From Mycobacterium sp. (lineage in GTDB: Bacteria; Actinomycetota; Actinomycetes; Mycobacteriales; Mycobacteriaceae): a stretch of 64,000 nt of DNA. This document shows positions 32,005 to 40,994 of the stretch, in pieces. The number at the start of each line of letters is the position of its first letter. Position 1 is the first letter of the stretch. Position numbers and translations under genes: made by a program. Below the pieces are notes generated by a model. It was not told where the DNA came from. It saw nothing but the letters and a program-made list of their open reading frames with translations, and ran no database searches. Location: contig RXJD01000076.1 in the NCBI GenBank assembly GCA_003987775.1, positions 1 to 64,000 on the forward strand. Reading direction: 5' to 3'.

Positions 32005-32155
32005 CGACAATGCACCGGTAAGGCAATGACGATGCAGGAAGCCGGTGTGAAACCGGCGCGGTCCCGCCACTGTAATCGGGGAGCGACCCTCATACGCCAC
32101 GGCGAATAGCTGGAAGGCGAGGCGAGCGGCGATCCGAGAGCCAGGATACTCGCGT
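32005..32155 (+). promoter_or_regulatory. Cobalamin (B12) riboswitch
   Basis: The stretch contains the hallmark elements in order: a GCCGGT-loop-ACCGGC hairpin at about 32041-32056, the conserved CGGTCCCGCCACTGTAA at about 32059-32075, GGGAGC at about 32079-32084, the GCTGGAAGGCG-like segment at 32108-32120 and the B12 box AGCCAGGATAC at 32139-32149. A downstream hairpin CGGGG-loop-CCCCG (32172-32188) may be the expression platform. It lies on the strand of the PPE gene that starts at 32283, so that gene is predicted to be repressed when adenosylcobalamin is abundant. Confidence 0.93.
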
Positions 32156-32282
32156 CATCGCGTCCTGCGACCCGGGGCGGTGTACCCCGAGAGAGCGATC
32201 GCCGTCCGATGTGTCTTCGGCTTCTTATTTGTCAATTACCAACGCCCGCAAAATATTCGACTCATGACCGAGCGGGTGCGCA

Positions 32283-33938
32283 ATGACCGCACCAGTCTGG
32301 ATGGCGGCCCCGCCGGAAGTACATTCGGCGCTGCTCAGTAGCGGTCCCGGGGCCGGTCCGCTATTGGCCGGGGCCGCGGCCTGGAGTTCGCTGAGCACTT
32401 CGTACCTGGAGACTGCCCAGGACCTGGCCGCGGTGCTGGCATCCGTACAGGCCGGCGAGTGGGACGGTCCGTCCGCGCAGGCGTACGTGGCCGCTCACGT
32501 GCCGTATCTGGCGTGGCTGAATCAGGCCGGGACGGACAGTGCGGCGATGGCTGCCCGGCAGGAGACCGCGGCCACCGCCTGGTCCACCGCTGTGGCAGCG
32601 ATGCCCACACTGGCGGAACTTGCTGCCAATCACGCCGTGCACGCCGTGCTGGTTGCCACGAATTTCTTTGGCGTCAATACGATTCCGATCGCACTCAACG
32701 AGGCCGACTATGTGCGGATGTGGATTCAGGCCGCCACCGTGATGAGCACCTATCAAGGCGCGGCCGCGGCCGCCGTGGAGACCGCACCACAGACGGCCGT
32801 GGCGCCGGAGATCGTCACCACCGGCGCATTGGCGGCCGCCGACGATCTGCCCCCCGACCGGCAGAACGACTTCTATCAGTGGCTGACCGACATCGGGTAT
32901 ATCGATTTCTACGACAACTACATTCAGCCGCTGATCGACGCGCTGTCCAACCTGCCGTTCTTCCAAGCGCTGTTCTCGGGCTTCGATCCCTATCTGGTGA
33001 TCCTGGGCAACCCGCTGACCTACTTCAGCCCGTTCAACATCGCGTTCGCCCTCGGCTATCCGATGGATTTCGGCACCTATGCGCTGTTGCTGTCGCAGAT
33101 GTTCTCCTTCGTCGCCCTGGACCTCACCGCCGCGTTCGCCTCGGGCAACCCGACGACGATCGGCTTCACCATCCTGTTCGTCACCGTGGAGATCATCGGA
33201 ACGGTCATCACCGACACCATCGCCCTGCTCAAGACGCTCCTCGAGCAGACCATCGTGCTGCTCGCGGTGGTGGTGCCGTTGCTGACCGCCCCCTTGGTGC
33301 CACTGGCCGCCGGCGCGGTGCTGGCGCCGATCGGCATCAAGGGCCTGGCCGCCCTGGCTGTCGCGCCGCCGGCGCCCCCGGTGGCACCGCCGGTCACGCC
33401 GCCGCTCGCCGCGCTCGCCCCGTCCGTTCCGGCATCCACCTCGTCACCTGCGCCCGCGCCGGCAGAGGTGACCGGGTCGGCCCCCGCACCCACCGCGCCG
33501 CCGCCGACCGCGGCGCCCCCGACCTTCACCGGCACCGGTGTGGGTCTGGGCCTGGGTGCCGGCATGGAGAATTTCGGCTACCTGGTCGGTGACCTCGGTT
33601 CGGTCGCCAGGAAAGCAGCCGTATCCGGAGCCCGGAAGCAGGCGCCGGAACCTGACGGCGCGGAGGAGCCGACCGCTGCGCCGGCTCCCAGGGAACCGGT
33701 GGGCGCGCCGCGCCGCCGGCGGGCGAAGGTCGCCCAATTGGGCCGGGGCTACGAATACATGGACCTCGAGCCCGAGGTGACCGCGTCGGGAACGGGTGCG
33801 ACCGGGTTCGCCGGCGCCGCGGCCGGCCGGGGTGTCGGTGCTGCGGGCGTGACCACCCTGGCCGAAGACGAATTCGGTAGCGGGCCGCGGGTTCCCATGC
33901 TGCCCGCAACGTGGCAGGGCGAGCACGGGGCAGGGTGA
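32283..33938 (+). CDS. PPE-family protein, PPE2-like
   Basis: 551 residues that align in style and length with Mtb PPE2: [20 protein letters not shown] at the N-terminus, a PPE domain to about residue 175, a PPE-specific middle region with hydrophobic stretches at about 240-360, a Pro/Ala-rich linker (360-420), and a conserved C-terminal block with [27 protein letters not shown] and PMLPATW. The RRRR cluster corresponds to the basic nuclear-localisation-like motif reported for PPE2. Mtb PPE2 also follows a B12 riboswitch but heads an operon with cobQ1 and cobU, which are absent here. The ribosome site is weak. This could be PPE2 in a different place or a paralogue. Confidence 0.88.
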   Translation: MTAPVWMAAPPEVHSALLSSGPGAGPLLAGAAAWSSLSTSYLETAQDLAAVLASVQAGEWDGPSAQAYVAAHVPYLAWLNQAGTDSAAMAARQETAATAWSTAVAAMPTLAELAANHAVHAVLVATNFFGVNTIPIALNEADYVRMWIQAATVMSTYQGAAAAAVETAPQTAVAPEIVTTGALAAADDLPPDRQNDFYQWLTDIGYIDFYDNYIQPLIDALSNLPFFQALFSGFDPYLVILGNPLTYFSPFNIAFALGYPMDFGTYALLLSQMFSFVALDLTAAFASGNPTTIGFTILFVTVEIIGTVITDTIALLKTLLEQTIVLLAVVVPLLTAPLVPLAAGAVLAPIGIKGLAALAVAPPAPPVAPPVTPPLAALAPSVPASTSSPAPAPAEVTGSAPAPTAPPPTAAPPTFTGTGVGLGLGAGMENFGYLVGDLGSVARKAAVSGARKQAPEPDGAEEPTAAPAPREPVGAPRRRRAKVAQLGRGYEYMDLEPEVTASGTGATGFAGAAAGRGVGAAGVTTLAEDEFGSGPRVPMLPATWQGEHGAG

Positions 33939-34056
33939 GGACCGTCGTCACCTGACGCCCCCAGCGGCAAACACCCGTGACCCAGACCACCCGCCAAGGC
34001 CGATGTGCCATGATGTCCTCGCTGGTCAAGGCCGACGTCAGGAGCATTGAGGAGCA

Positions 34057-37044
34057 GTGGTGGATCTCAATTTTTCGATGGTCACCCGACCCGTCGAGCG
34101 GCTGGTAGCCACCGCTCAGAACGGTCTGGAAGTGCTCCGCCTGGGCGGCCTGGAAACGGGCAGCATCCCGTCGCCGTCGCAGGTCGTCGAGAGCGTGCCG
34201 ATGTACAAGCTGCGACGGTACTTCCCGCCGGACAATCGCCCCGGCCAGCCGCCGGTCGGCCCGCCGGTGCTCATGGTGCACCCGATGATGATGTCGGCCG
34301 ACATGTGGGACGTCACCCGGGAAGACGGCGCGGTGGGCATCCTGCACGCCAGCGGTCTGGACCCGTGGGTGATCGACTTCGGCTCGCCCGACAAGGTCGA
34401 GGGCGGCATGCAGCGCACCCTGGCCGACCACATCGTCGCTCTCGACCAGGCCATCGACACCGTCAAGAACACCGCCGGCCAGGACGTGCACCTGGTCGGA
34501 TATTCCCAGGGCGGTATGTGGTGCTACCAGGTCGCGGCCTACCGGCGCTCGAGGAACCTGGCGAGCATCGTCGCCTTCGGCTCGCCGGTCGACACCCTTG
34601 CCGCGCTGCCCATGGGCATTCCGGCGAACATCGCCCCGGGCGTCGCCGATTTCATGGCCGACCACGTCTTCAACCGCTTGAACATTCCAAGCTGGATGGC
34701 GCGCACCGGTTTTCAGATGATGGATCCGATCAAGACGGCTCAGGCCCGCATCGACTTCGTGCGCCAGCTGCATGATCGGGAGGCGCTGCTGCCGCGGGAA
34801 CAGCAGCGCAGGTTCCTCGAACGCGAGGGATGGATCGCCTGGTCCGGCCCGGCCATCTCGGAACTGCTCAAGCAGTTCATCGCGCACAACCGGATGATGA
34901 CCGGCGGGTTCGCGATCAACGGCCAGATGGTGACGTTGACCGACATCACCTGTCCCATCCTGGCTTTCGTCGGTGAGGTCGACGACATCGGTCAGCCCGC
35001 CTCGGTGCGCGGCATCCGGCGGGCGGCACCGAATACCGAAGTGTACGAATGTCTGATCCGCACAGGGCATTTCGGCTTGGTGGTGGGGTCGCGCGCCGCC
35101 TTGCAGAGCTGGCCCACCGTCGCCGAGTGGGTGCGCTGGATCTCCAGCAACGGCGACAAACCGGCCAGCATCAGCCTGATGGTGGAGCAGTCTGAAGAGC
35201 ACAACGACAGCGGTGTGGCCTTCAGCTCGCGCATCGCGCACGGCCTGGGGGAAGTGTCCGAGGCGGCGCTCGCGCTGGCCCGCGGTGCGGCGGACGCTGT
35301 GGTGGCGGCCAACCGCTCTATGCGCACCCTGGCAGTCGAGACCGTGCGCACGCTGCCGCGGCTCGCGCGACTCGGCCAGCTCAACGATCACACCCGAATT
35401 TCGTTGGGACGCATCATCGATGAGCAGGCCCACGATGCACCGCAAGGCGAGTTCCTATTGTTCGACGGCCGCGTGCACACCTACGAGGCGGTCAACAAGC
35501 GCATCAACAACGTCGTGCGCGGCCTGATCGAAGTCGGTGTGCGCCAGGGCGACCGGGTGGGTGTGCTGATGGCGACCCGGCCCAGCGCTCTGGTCGCCAT
35601 CGCCGCACTGTCCCGGCTGGGCGGGGTGGCCGTGCTGATGCGCGAGGACGTCGACCTGGCCGCGCAGGTTCGCCTGGGCGCAGTCAGCGAGATTCTGACC
35701 GACCCCACCAATCTCGAAGCGGCGCGTCAACTCCCGGGGCAGATCCTGGTGCTGGGCGGTGGTGAGTCGCGCGATCTGCACCTGCCCGACGACGCGGACG
35801 TCATCGATATGGAACAGATCGACCCCGACGCGGTACAGATGCCCGCCTGGTATCGCGCCAACCCGGGTTTTGCCCGGGACCTGGCTTTCATCGCGTTCAA
35901 CGCGGCCGGAGGCGAACTGGTCGCCAAGCAGATCACGAATTTCCGGTGGGCGTTGTCGGCGTTCGGAACCGCTTCGACGGCCGCACTGGACCGCAAAGAC
36001 ACCGTGTACTGCCTGACCCCGCTGCACCACGAATCCGCCCTGTTGGTGAGCCTGGGCGGCGCGGTGGTCGGTGGCACCCGCATCGCGCTGTCCCGCAGCC
36101 TGCGGCCGGACCGGTTCGTCGCCGAGATCCGCCAGTACGGCGTCACGGTGGTGTCCTACACCTGGGCGATGTTGCGAGACGTCGTCGACGACCCGGAGTT
36201 CGGGCTGCACGGCAACCATCCGGTGCGGCTGTTCATCGGCTCGGGCATGCCGACCGGCCTGTGGGGGCGCGTCGTCGACGCGTTCGCGCCCGCCCATGTC
36301 GTGGAATTCTTCGCCACCACGGACGGGCAGGCGGTGCTCGCCAACGTGTCGGGCGCCAAGGTCGGCAGCAAGGGCCGTCCGCTGCCGGGGGCCGGTCGCG
36401 TCGAACTGGGCGCCTACGACCCGGAGAACGATCTGATCCTGGAGAACGATGACGGTTTCGTGCAGGTGGCCGCGCCCAACCAGATCGGAGTGCTGCTCGC
36501 GCAGTCACGCGGTCCAATCGACCCGACCGCATCGGTCAAGCGTGGCGTGTTCGCTCCCGCCGACACCTGGATCTCGACCGAATACCTGTTCCGGCGCGAC
36601 GAGGACGGCGACTTCTGGCTGGCCGGCCGCCGCGGCGCCGTCATCCGCACGGTGCGGGGCATGGTCTATGCGGAGCCGGTCGTCGACGCGCTGGGCCTGA
36701 TCAGCGCCGTCGACCTGGCCGTGACCTACGGCGTCTCGGTCGGCGACCGCCAGTTGGCGGTGGCGGCGGTGACGCTGCGGCCCGGCGCGACCATCACCGC
36801 CGCCGACCTGACCGAGGCGGTCGAGAGCATGCCGGTCGGGCTCGGACCCGACATCGTGCACGTGGTGCCTAAGCTGACGCTCAGCGCGACCTACCGGCCC
36901 ACCGTGAGCGCCCTGCGGGCGGCCGGAATCCCGAAGTCCGGGCGTCAGGCATGGTACTTCGACGCCGCCAACAACGAATTTCGCAAGCTGACCCCGGCGG
37001 CCCGCGCCGAGCTCAGCGGAAAGCAAGTAAATGCCGATGCTTGA
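34057..37044 (+). CDS. PHA-synthase-like alpha/beta hydrolase fused to an acyl-CoA synthetase-like domain
   Basis: The 995-residue product matches Mtb Rv1683. Residues 1-360 are an alpha/beta hydrolase of the PhaC/depolymerase type with nucleophile Ser150 in GYSQGG, where true PHA synthases have Cys. His near residue 345 (RTGHFG) completes a triad. Residues about 440-995 have the fold of an AMP-binding acyl-CoA synthetase (RISLGRIIDE, YCLTPLHHESALL, FFATTDGQAVL, WISTEYLFRRDEDGDFWLAG). The usual Gly/Ser/Thr-rich ATP loop is degenerate (FIAFNAAGGELVAKQ). In Mtb it has been linked to triacylglycerol handling. The GTG start follows GAGGAG. The gene overlaps the next by 14 bases. Confidence 0.9.
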   Translation: MVDLNFSMVTRPVERLVATAQNGLEVLRLGGLETGSIPSPSQVVESVPMYKLRRYFPPDNRPGQPPVGPPVLMVHPMMMSADMWDVTREDGAVGILHASGLDPWVIDFGSPDKVEGGMQRTLADHIVALDQAIDTVKNTAGQDVHLVGYSQGGMWCYQVAAYRRSRNLASIVAFGSPVDTLAALPMGIPANIAPGVADFMADHVFNRLNIPSWMARTGFQMMDPIKTAQARIDFVRQLHDREALLPREQQRRFLEREGWIAWSGPAISELLKQFIAHNRMMTGGFAINGQMVTLTDITCPILAFVGEVDDIGQPASVRGIRRAAPNTEVYECLIRTGHFGLVVGSRAALQSWPTVAEWVRWISSNGDKPASISLMVEQSEEHNDSGVAFSSRIAHGLGEVSEAALALARGAADAVVAANRSMRTLAVETVRTLPRLARLGQLNDHTRISLGRIIDEQAHDAPQGEFLLFDGRVHTYEAVNKRINNVVRGLIEVGVRQGDRVGVLMATRPSALVAIAALSRLGGVAVLMREDVDLAAQVRLGAVSEILTDPTNLEAARQLPGQILVLGGGESRDLHLPDDADVIDMEQIDPDAVQMPAWYRANPGFARDLAFIAFNAAGGELVAKQITNFRWALSAFGTASTAALDRKDTVYCLTPLHHESALLVSLGGAVVGGTRIALSRSLRPDRFVAEIRQYGVTVVSYTWAMLRDVVDDPEFGLHGNHPVRLFIGSGMPTGLWGRVVDAFAPAHVVEFFATTDGQAVLANVSGAKVGSKGRPLPGAGRVELGAYDPENDLILENDDGFVQVAAPNQIGVLLAQSRGPIDPTASVKRGVFAPADTWISTEYLFRRDEDGDFWLAGRRGAVIRTVRGMVYAEPVVDALGLISAVDLAVTYGVSVGDRQLAVAAVTLRPGATITAADLTEAVESMPVGLGPDIVHVVPKLTLSATYRPTVSALRAAGIPKSGRQAWYFDAANNEFRKLTPAARAELSGKQVNADA

Positions 37045-37231
37045 CGACACCCTGCTGAACATCCTGGTGTGCCCGGCCGATCGCGGGCCGCTGCTACTGG
37101 TGAACGAGGGCCGGGAGCTCTACAACCCGCGGCTGCGCCGCGCCTACCGCATCGACGACGGCATCCCCGTCCTGCTGGTCGACGAGGCGCGCGACGTCGA
37201 CGACGAGGAGCACGCCCGGCTCACGGCGTGA
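37031..37231 (+). CDS. Trm112-like zinc-ribbon-type small protein
   Basis: 66 residues of the Trm112/UPF0434 family (Mtb Rv1684): LLNILVCPADRGPLLL, then YRIDDGIPVLLVDEA. Only one Cys of the usual zinc site is left (CPADRG). Family members activate methyltransferases by stable pairing; the partner is not evident here. The ATG at 37031 overlaps the preceding gene, so it is translationally coupled to it. An ATG at 37037 is an alternative start. The 3' end overlaps the converging TetR gene by 11 bases. Confidence 0.85.
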   Translation: MPMLDDTLLNILVCPADRGPLLLVNEGRELYNPRLRRAYRIDDGIPVLLVDEARDVDDEEHARLTA

Positions 37232-37826
37232 GACCCGGCAGGTCACCGGTGAGATAGCGCTGCAGGTTGGGCGCGATCGTCGCCACGATCTGCTCAATGG
37301 GCAGCGACGCGAACGGCTCGACCTTGATGATGTAGCGCGCCACCACCACGCCCATCAGCTGAGAAGCGACGAACTGCGTGCGCAGCTTGCCGGTTCCCGG
37401 GGGATCGTCGACGCGCGAACCCACGGCACCGCCGACGATCTCCTCGAGAAACGAGCGGGCCAGCCCCACGTCGTCACCGGCGATCAGCGACCGCAGGGTG
37501 GCGATCAGCCCCGCGCCCAACTCGGAGTCCCACAGCGGCAGCAACAGCGAGGGCAGCTTGAGCCCGAGCTCCTCGACCGGGACTTCCAGCAACGGTCCGA
37601 TCACCTGCATGGGGTCGATCGGGATGTGGATCGCCGCGGCGAACAACTGCTCTTTGGTGCCGAAATAGTGATGGACCAGAGCGGAATCGACGCCGGCTCC
37701 CCTGGCCACCGCCCGGATGGAAGTCCGGTCAATGCCGTTGAGCGCGAACAGCTCCCGCGCACTCACCAGGATTCGCTCCCGGGTGTCGGAGTTTCCCGCC
37801 GGCCGGCCCGGACGTCGGGCGGCCAC
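37221..37826 (-). CDS. TetR-family transcriptional regulator
   Basis: About 201 residues. The N-terminal helix-turn-helix reads TRERILVSARELFALNGI then TSIRAVARGAGVDSALVHHYFG, typical of TetR. The C-terminal ligand domain is unclassified. I start at the GTG at 37826, preceded by GGAGGA and lying two bases after the stop of the ABC permease; a longer frame would run back into the permease. It is the last gene of the ATPase-permease-regulator operon (Mtb Rv1687c-Rv1685c), and the double palindrome at 39321-39351 is its probable operator. Confidence 0.9.
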   Translation of the reverse strand: MAARRPGRPAGNSDTRERILVSARELFALNGIDRTSIRAVARGAGVDSALVHHYFGTKEQLFAAAIHIPIDPMQVIGPLLEVPVEELGLKLPSLLLPLWDSELGAGLIATLRSLIAGDDVGLARSFLEEIVGGAVGSRVDDPPGTGKLRTQFVASQLMGVVVARYIIKVEPFASLPIEQIVATIAPNLQRYLTGDLPGLTP

Positions 37827-37827
37827 G

Positions 37828-38658
37828 CTAAGGGGTCCTCCGGCGCAGTGTCGCGGCGGCCAGGCACAGCGATGCGACGGCGAACGCCAGCACCACCAGC
37901 ATGTCGCGCACCGCGGTGTCCGACAGTGCGGTATGGATCCCCACCTGCTGCAACGCCTCCAGCGCATAGCTGGCCGGCAACAGGTTGCTGATCCACTCCA
38001 GCCAGCCCGGCATCGCGGCCCGCGGAACGATCACCCCGGCCAGCAGGAGTTGGGGCACCATCACGAGCGGAATGAACTGCACCGCTTGAAACTCGGTGCG
38101 GGCGAAGGCGCTGAACAGCAAGCCCAGGCCCACTCCGAGGACGGCATTGTCGATCGCAATGACGAACACCCACACCGGCGCCCCCGCAGTGGAGAAGCCC
38201 AGCAGCCAGAACGAGACGACGCACGCCACAATCGCCTGCACCGCTGCGGCGATCGAGAAAGCGGTTCCATAGGCCATCAACAGATCGAGCCTGCGCAGCG
38301 GCGTGGTCAGGATGCGCTCCAAGGTTCCCGAGGACCGCTCACGCTGCATCGTGATCGACGTGATGATGAACATCACGAACAACGGGAACAGGCCCAGCAT
38401 GATCAAGCAGGCGTTGTTGAACGGGCTGGGCGACCCGGGGCGATGCGGAGCATTCTGAAACATGAAGTACATCAGCGTGATCACCAGCACGGGCACCACG
38501 AGGATCATTGCCACGCTGCGGTGATCGGCGGCCACCTGACGCAGGATCCTGGCGGTGGTCGCCGTGTACGGCTTCAGCTGCGCGCCCAGTCCTACCCGGC
38601 TCGGCGCTCGGTGTTGCGCCTGATGATGGACAGAAACGCTTCCTCCAGTGACGTGCAT
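37828..38658 (-). CDS. ABC-2 type exporter permease
   Basis: About 276 residues if the ATG at 38658 is used, which overlaps the ATPase gene by 67 bases; a start closer to 38590 would need a GTG further inside. Six hydrophobic segments are visible (for example SVAMILVVPVLVITLMYF and FIPLVMVPQLLLAGVIV), with the ABC-2 motif ERSSGTLERILTTPLR after the second. It pairs with the ATPase encoded just upstream and corresponds to Mtb Rv1686c. The substrate is unknown; a lipid or drug is plausible for this family. Confidence 0.85.
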   Translation of the reverse strand: MHVTGGSVSVHHQAQHRAPSRVGLGAQLKPYTATTARILRQVAADHRSVAMILVVPVLVITLMYFMFQNAPHRPGSPSPFNNACLIMLGLFPLFVMFIITSITMQRERSSGTLERILTTPLRRLDLLMAYGTAFSIAAAVQAIVACVVSFWLLGFSTAGAPVWVFVIAIDNAVLGVGLGLLFSAFARTEFQAVQFIPLVMVPQLLLAGVIVPRAAMPGWLEWISNLLPASYALEALQQVGIHTALSDTAVRDMLVVLAFAVASLCLAAATLRRRTP

Positions 38659-39344
38659 GAGGTGTCCTCTCGTAGTTGGGCCGGGGTGGTGTGGGCGACC
38701 AGGCGTCCCTCCCGCATCAGCAGCAGGTCGGCGCAATGGTCGGCTTCGTCCATCACGTGGCTGGAGACCAGCAGGGTGGTGCCGGCGTTGGCCAGCTCCG
38801 CGAATTGCCCCCAAAGGTCTACGCGCAGTACCGGATCCAATCCGACGGTCGGCTCGTCGAGTACCAGCAGCTCGGGGCGGCAGACCAGCGCACAGGCCAG
38901 TGACACTCTGGTGCGCTGACCGCCGGACAGGTTTTCGCAGAACGCGGTGCGGTGCTCGGCGAGCCCGACCCGCTCGATGGCTTCCTCGGCGGCGTGACTG
39001 TCGTAGCCGTACAGCGACGCGATGTAGCGGACGTTGTCGACGACCCGCAGGTCGCGGTAGATGGTCGGGTCCTGTGGCACGTATCCCACCCGTCGGCGCA
39101 ACGCCGGACTCCCGGCCGGCCGGCCCAACACCGTCACGGTGCCGGAGGCGATGATCTGGGAGCCGACGATGCTGCGGATCAGCGTTGTCTTGCCGCATCC
39201 CGACGGCCCGAGTAGCCCGGTGATGGTGCCGCGCGAGATCTGCACCGAAAAGTCATGCAGCGCCGCATGTTTGCCCCTGATCACCCGCAACCGCTCGACG
39301 CTGACAGCCGGCCCAGAAAATTCATCATACGATGAAGTCATCAT
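38592..39344 (-). CDS. ABC exporter ATP-binding protein
   Basis: About 250 residues: Walker [10 protein letters not shown], signature [12 protein letters not shown], Walker [13 protein letters not shown] and the SSHVMDEA switch. It matches Mtb Rv1687c. The paired ATGs at 39344 and 39341 lie seven bases after a GATATT -10 element, so a leaderless transcript starting at the first ATG is likely. The start codon itself lies within a palindromic operator. It is followed by its permease and a TetR regulator. Confidence 0.9.
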   Translation of the reverse strand: MMTSSYDEFSGPAVSVERLRVIRGKHAALHDFSVQISRGTITGLLGPSGCGKTTLIRSIVGSQIIASGTVTVLGRPAGSPALRRRVGYVPQDPTIYRDLRVVDNVRYIASLYGYDSHAAEEAIERVGLAEHRTAFCENLSGGQRTRVSLACALVCRPELLVLDEPTVGLDPVLRVDLWGQFAELANAGTTLLVSSHVMDEADHCADLLLMREGRLVAHTTPAQLREDTSCTSLEEAFLSIIRRNTERRAG

Positions 39345-39351
39345 GTGATGA
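39321..39351. promoter_or_regulatory. Double palindromic operator, probably for the TetR regulator
   Basis: TTCATCATACGATGAA (39321-39336) and TCATCATGTGATGA (39338-39351) are both perfect inverted repeats with TCATC/GATGA half sites. Their centres are 16 bases apart. Together they cover the predicted -10, transcription start and first codons of the ABC operon, and lie 50 bases before mpg on the other strand. That placement fits a self-regulating TetR repressor bound as two dimers. Confidence 0.75.
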
Positions 39352-39380
39352 ATATCCGCCCTGTGCCGGAGGATTGTCAA
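39351..39380 (-). promoter_or_regulatory. Predicted promoter of the ABC exporter operon
   Basis: On the minus strand a perfect TTGACA (39380-39375) and GATATT (39356-39351) are spaced by 18 bases. The expected start falls on the ATG at 39344. The -10 abuts the operator, so a bound repressor would block RNA polymerase. Confidence 0.6.
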
Positions 39381-39401
39381 GAGCCAGGCAGAATCGGTGT
39401 G

Positions 39402-40013
39402 GTGAGCGCTACCGAGCTGCTGGTGGATCCGGTCGAGGCCGCCCGCCGGCTACTCGGCGCCACCGTGAGCGGCAGGGGGGTCACGGCCGTGGTCGTCGAG
39501 GTCGAGGCCTACGGCGGCGTGCCGGACGGTCCCTGGCCGGACGCCGCGGCTCATTCCTACCGGGGGATGCGGGACCGCAATGCCGTGATGTTCGGTCCGC
39601 CCGGGCGGCTCTACACCTACCGCAGTCACGGCATCCACGTCTGTGCCAATGTCGCGTGCGGACCCGACGGCACGGCCGCCGCTGTGCTGTTGCGGGCATG
39701 CGCCATCGAGGACGGCGTCGACCTGGCCCGGTCGCGCCGCGGCGCGGCGGTGCGGGGGGCGGCGCTGGCCCGGGGTCCCGGCAACCTGTGCGCGGCCCTG
39801 GGAATCACTATGGATGACAACGGAATTGACCTGTTCGACCCGGACGCCCCGGTGACGTTGCGGCTCGGCCCGCCGATGACGCCCACCGCCGGGCCGCGGG
39901 TCGGCGTCAGCCAGGCCGCCGACCGGCCGTGGCGGCTGTGGCTGGCGGGCCGACCGGAGGTGTCCGCCTACCGGCGCAGTCCCCGGGCGCCGGCCGCGGG
40001 TACCAGCGACTAG
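39402..40013 (+). CDS. mpg: DNA-3-methyladenine glycosylase (AAG/Mpg family)
   Basis: 203 residues, the same length as Mtb Rv1688. It removes alkylated purines in base excision repair. The family motifs [20 protein letters not shown] and [15 protein letters not shown] are present, with the catalytic Glu in the first. I use the GTG at 39402 ([10 protein letters not shown]) rather than a longer frame from 39345, because the longer one would begin inside the TetR operator and matches nothing known. The final TAG shares the bases CTAG with the stop of the converging transporter gene. Confidence 0.92.
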   Translation: MSATELLVDPVEAARRLLGATVSGRGVTAVVVEVEAYGGVPDGPWPDAAAHSYRGMRDRNAVMFGPPGRLYTYRSHGIHVCANVACGPDGTAAAVLLRACAIEDGVDLARSRRGAAVRGAALARGPGNLCAALGITMDDNGIDLFDPDAPVTLRLGPPMTPTAGPRVGVSQAADRPWRLWLAGRPEVSAYRRSPRAPAAGTSD

Positions 40014-40888
40014 GTTCCGCGCCGGGAAGCCCCCCGGTAGGCGGGATCCAGCCGGCGCACGGCGAACAGGAACGTCAGCGCCACCAGCGGTGCCAGTACG
40101 CCGTACACCGCCGCCGGGGTGGCCATATCGGCGTTGTTGAGCAGTTGCGGGCTCAGCGCGATACCGATCGCCACCACGGCGTTGTGCAGGCCGATCTCCA
40201 GGCTCACCGCGATGGCCTGGCGTGGAACCAACCGCATCAACCGGGGAACGAGGTAACCGACAGTCAGGCTGAGGGCGCAGAAGGACACCACGGCCAGGCT
40301 GAGCACGCCGAAGTTCTTCATCAGCGTCGTCCGACCACCGGCCAACCCGGCGGCCAGGGCGACCACCAGCAGGACCGCCGCGGCGATTCGCACCGGCTTG
40401 TGCAGTCGCTGAGCCAGGTCGGGAAACCGGTGGCGGATGGCCACTCCGACGGCAGTGGGGATCAGCACTACCGCGAACACCCCGAAGAATTTGTCGAATT
40501 GCAGCGGAATGAACCGGCCTCCGCCCAGGAACCATGTCATCGACAACGCCAGGATCGCCGGTATCGCGAAAATCGACAGCACCGCGTTGATGGCCGTCAG
40601 TGTCAGGTTGAGCGCCAGGTCCCCGTCGGCCAGATGGCTGAGCACGTTGGCCAGCAGCCCGCCGGGCGTGGCCGCCATCAACATCAACCCGACCGCCAGG
40701 TTCGGCGCCAGATCGAGGGCCTCGGCGACCAGCAGGCACACCAGCGGAAGCAGGACCGATTGACACAACAGGGCGACCAGAAGGGGCTTGCGCAGTTTGG
40801 CGGCCCGCTGGAAGTCGGCCACGGTGAGCGTGAGGCCCAGGGCGAGCATGATCGCCACCACGACCAACGGGAAGAAGCGGTTGTCCAT
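40010..40888 (-). CDS. Bile acid:sodium symporter (BASS) family transporter
   Basis: About 292 residues with nine to ten hydrophobic segments, beginning [19 protein letters not shown]. Family features include [19 protein letters not shown] (first discontinuous helix) and [16 protein letters not shown] (second). BASS proteins carry organic anions such as pantoate, pyruvate or sterol derivatives with sodium; the substrate is not predictable. The ATG at 40888 follows GGAGGG by five bases. As far as I recall Mtb has no gene here between mpg and tyrS. Single gene, converging on mpg. Confidence 0.88.
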   Translation of the reverse strand: MDNRFFPLVVVAIMLALGLTLTVADFQRAAKLRKPLLVALLCQSVLLPLVCLLVAEALDLAPNLAVGLMLMAATPGGLLANVLSHLADGDLALNLTLTAINAVLSIFAIPAILALSMTWFLGGGRFIPLQFDKFFGVFAVVLIPTAVGVAIRHRFPDLAQRLHKPVRIAAAVLLVVALAAGLAGGRTTLMKNFGVLSLAVVSFCALSLTVGYLVPRLMRLVPRQAIAVSLEIGLHNAVVAIGIALSPQLLNNADMATPAAVYGVLAPLVALTFLFAVRRLDPAYRGASRRGT

Positions 40889-40994
40889 AACCCTCCGCAA
40901 CCTACCCGATCGCCCGCTGCAGGCCACCGGCTGGAATCAGCCTGAACCCATCCGGCGCGCACCGGCCGGTCACCGAACTGGAAGGATCTGGGCC

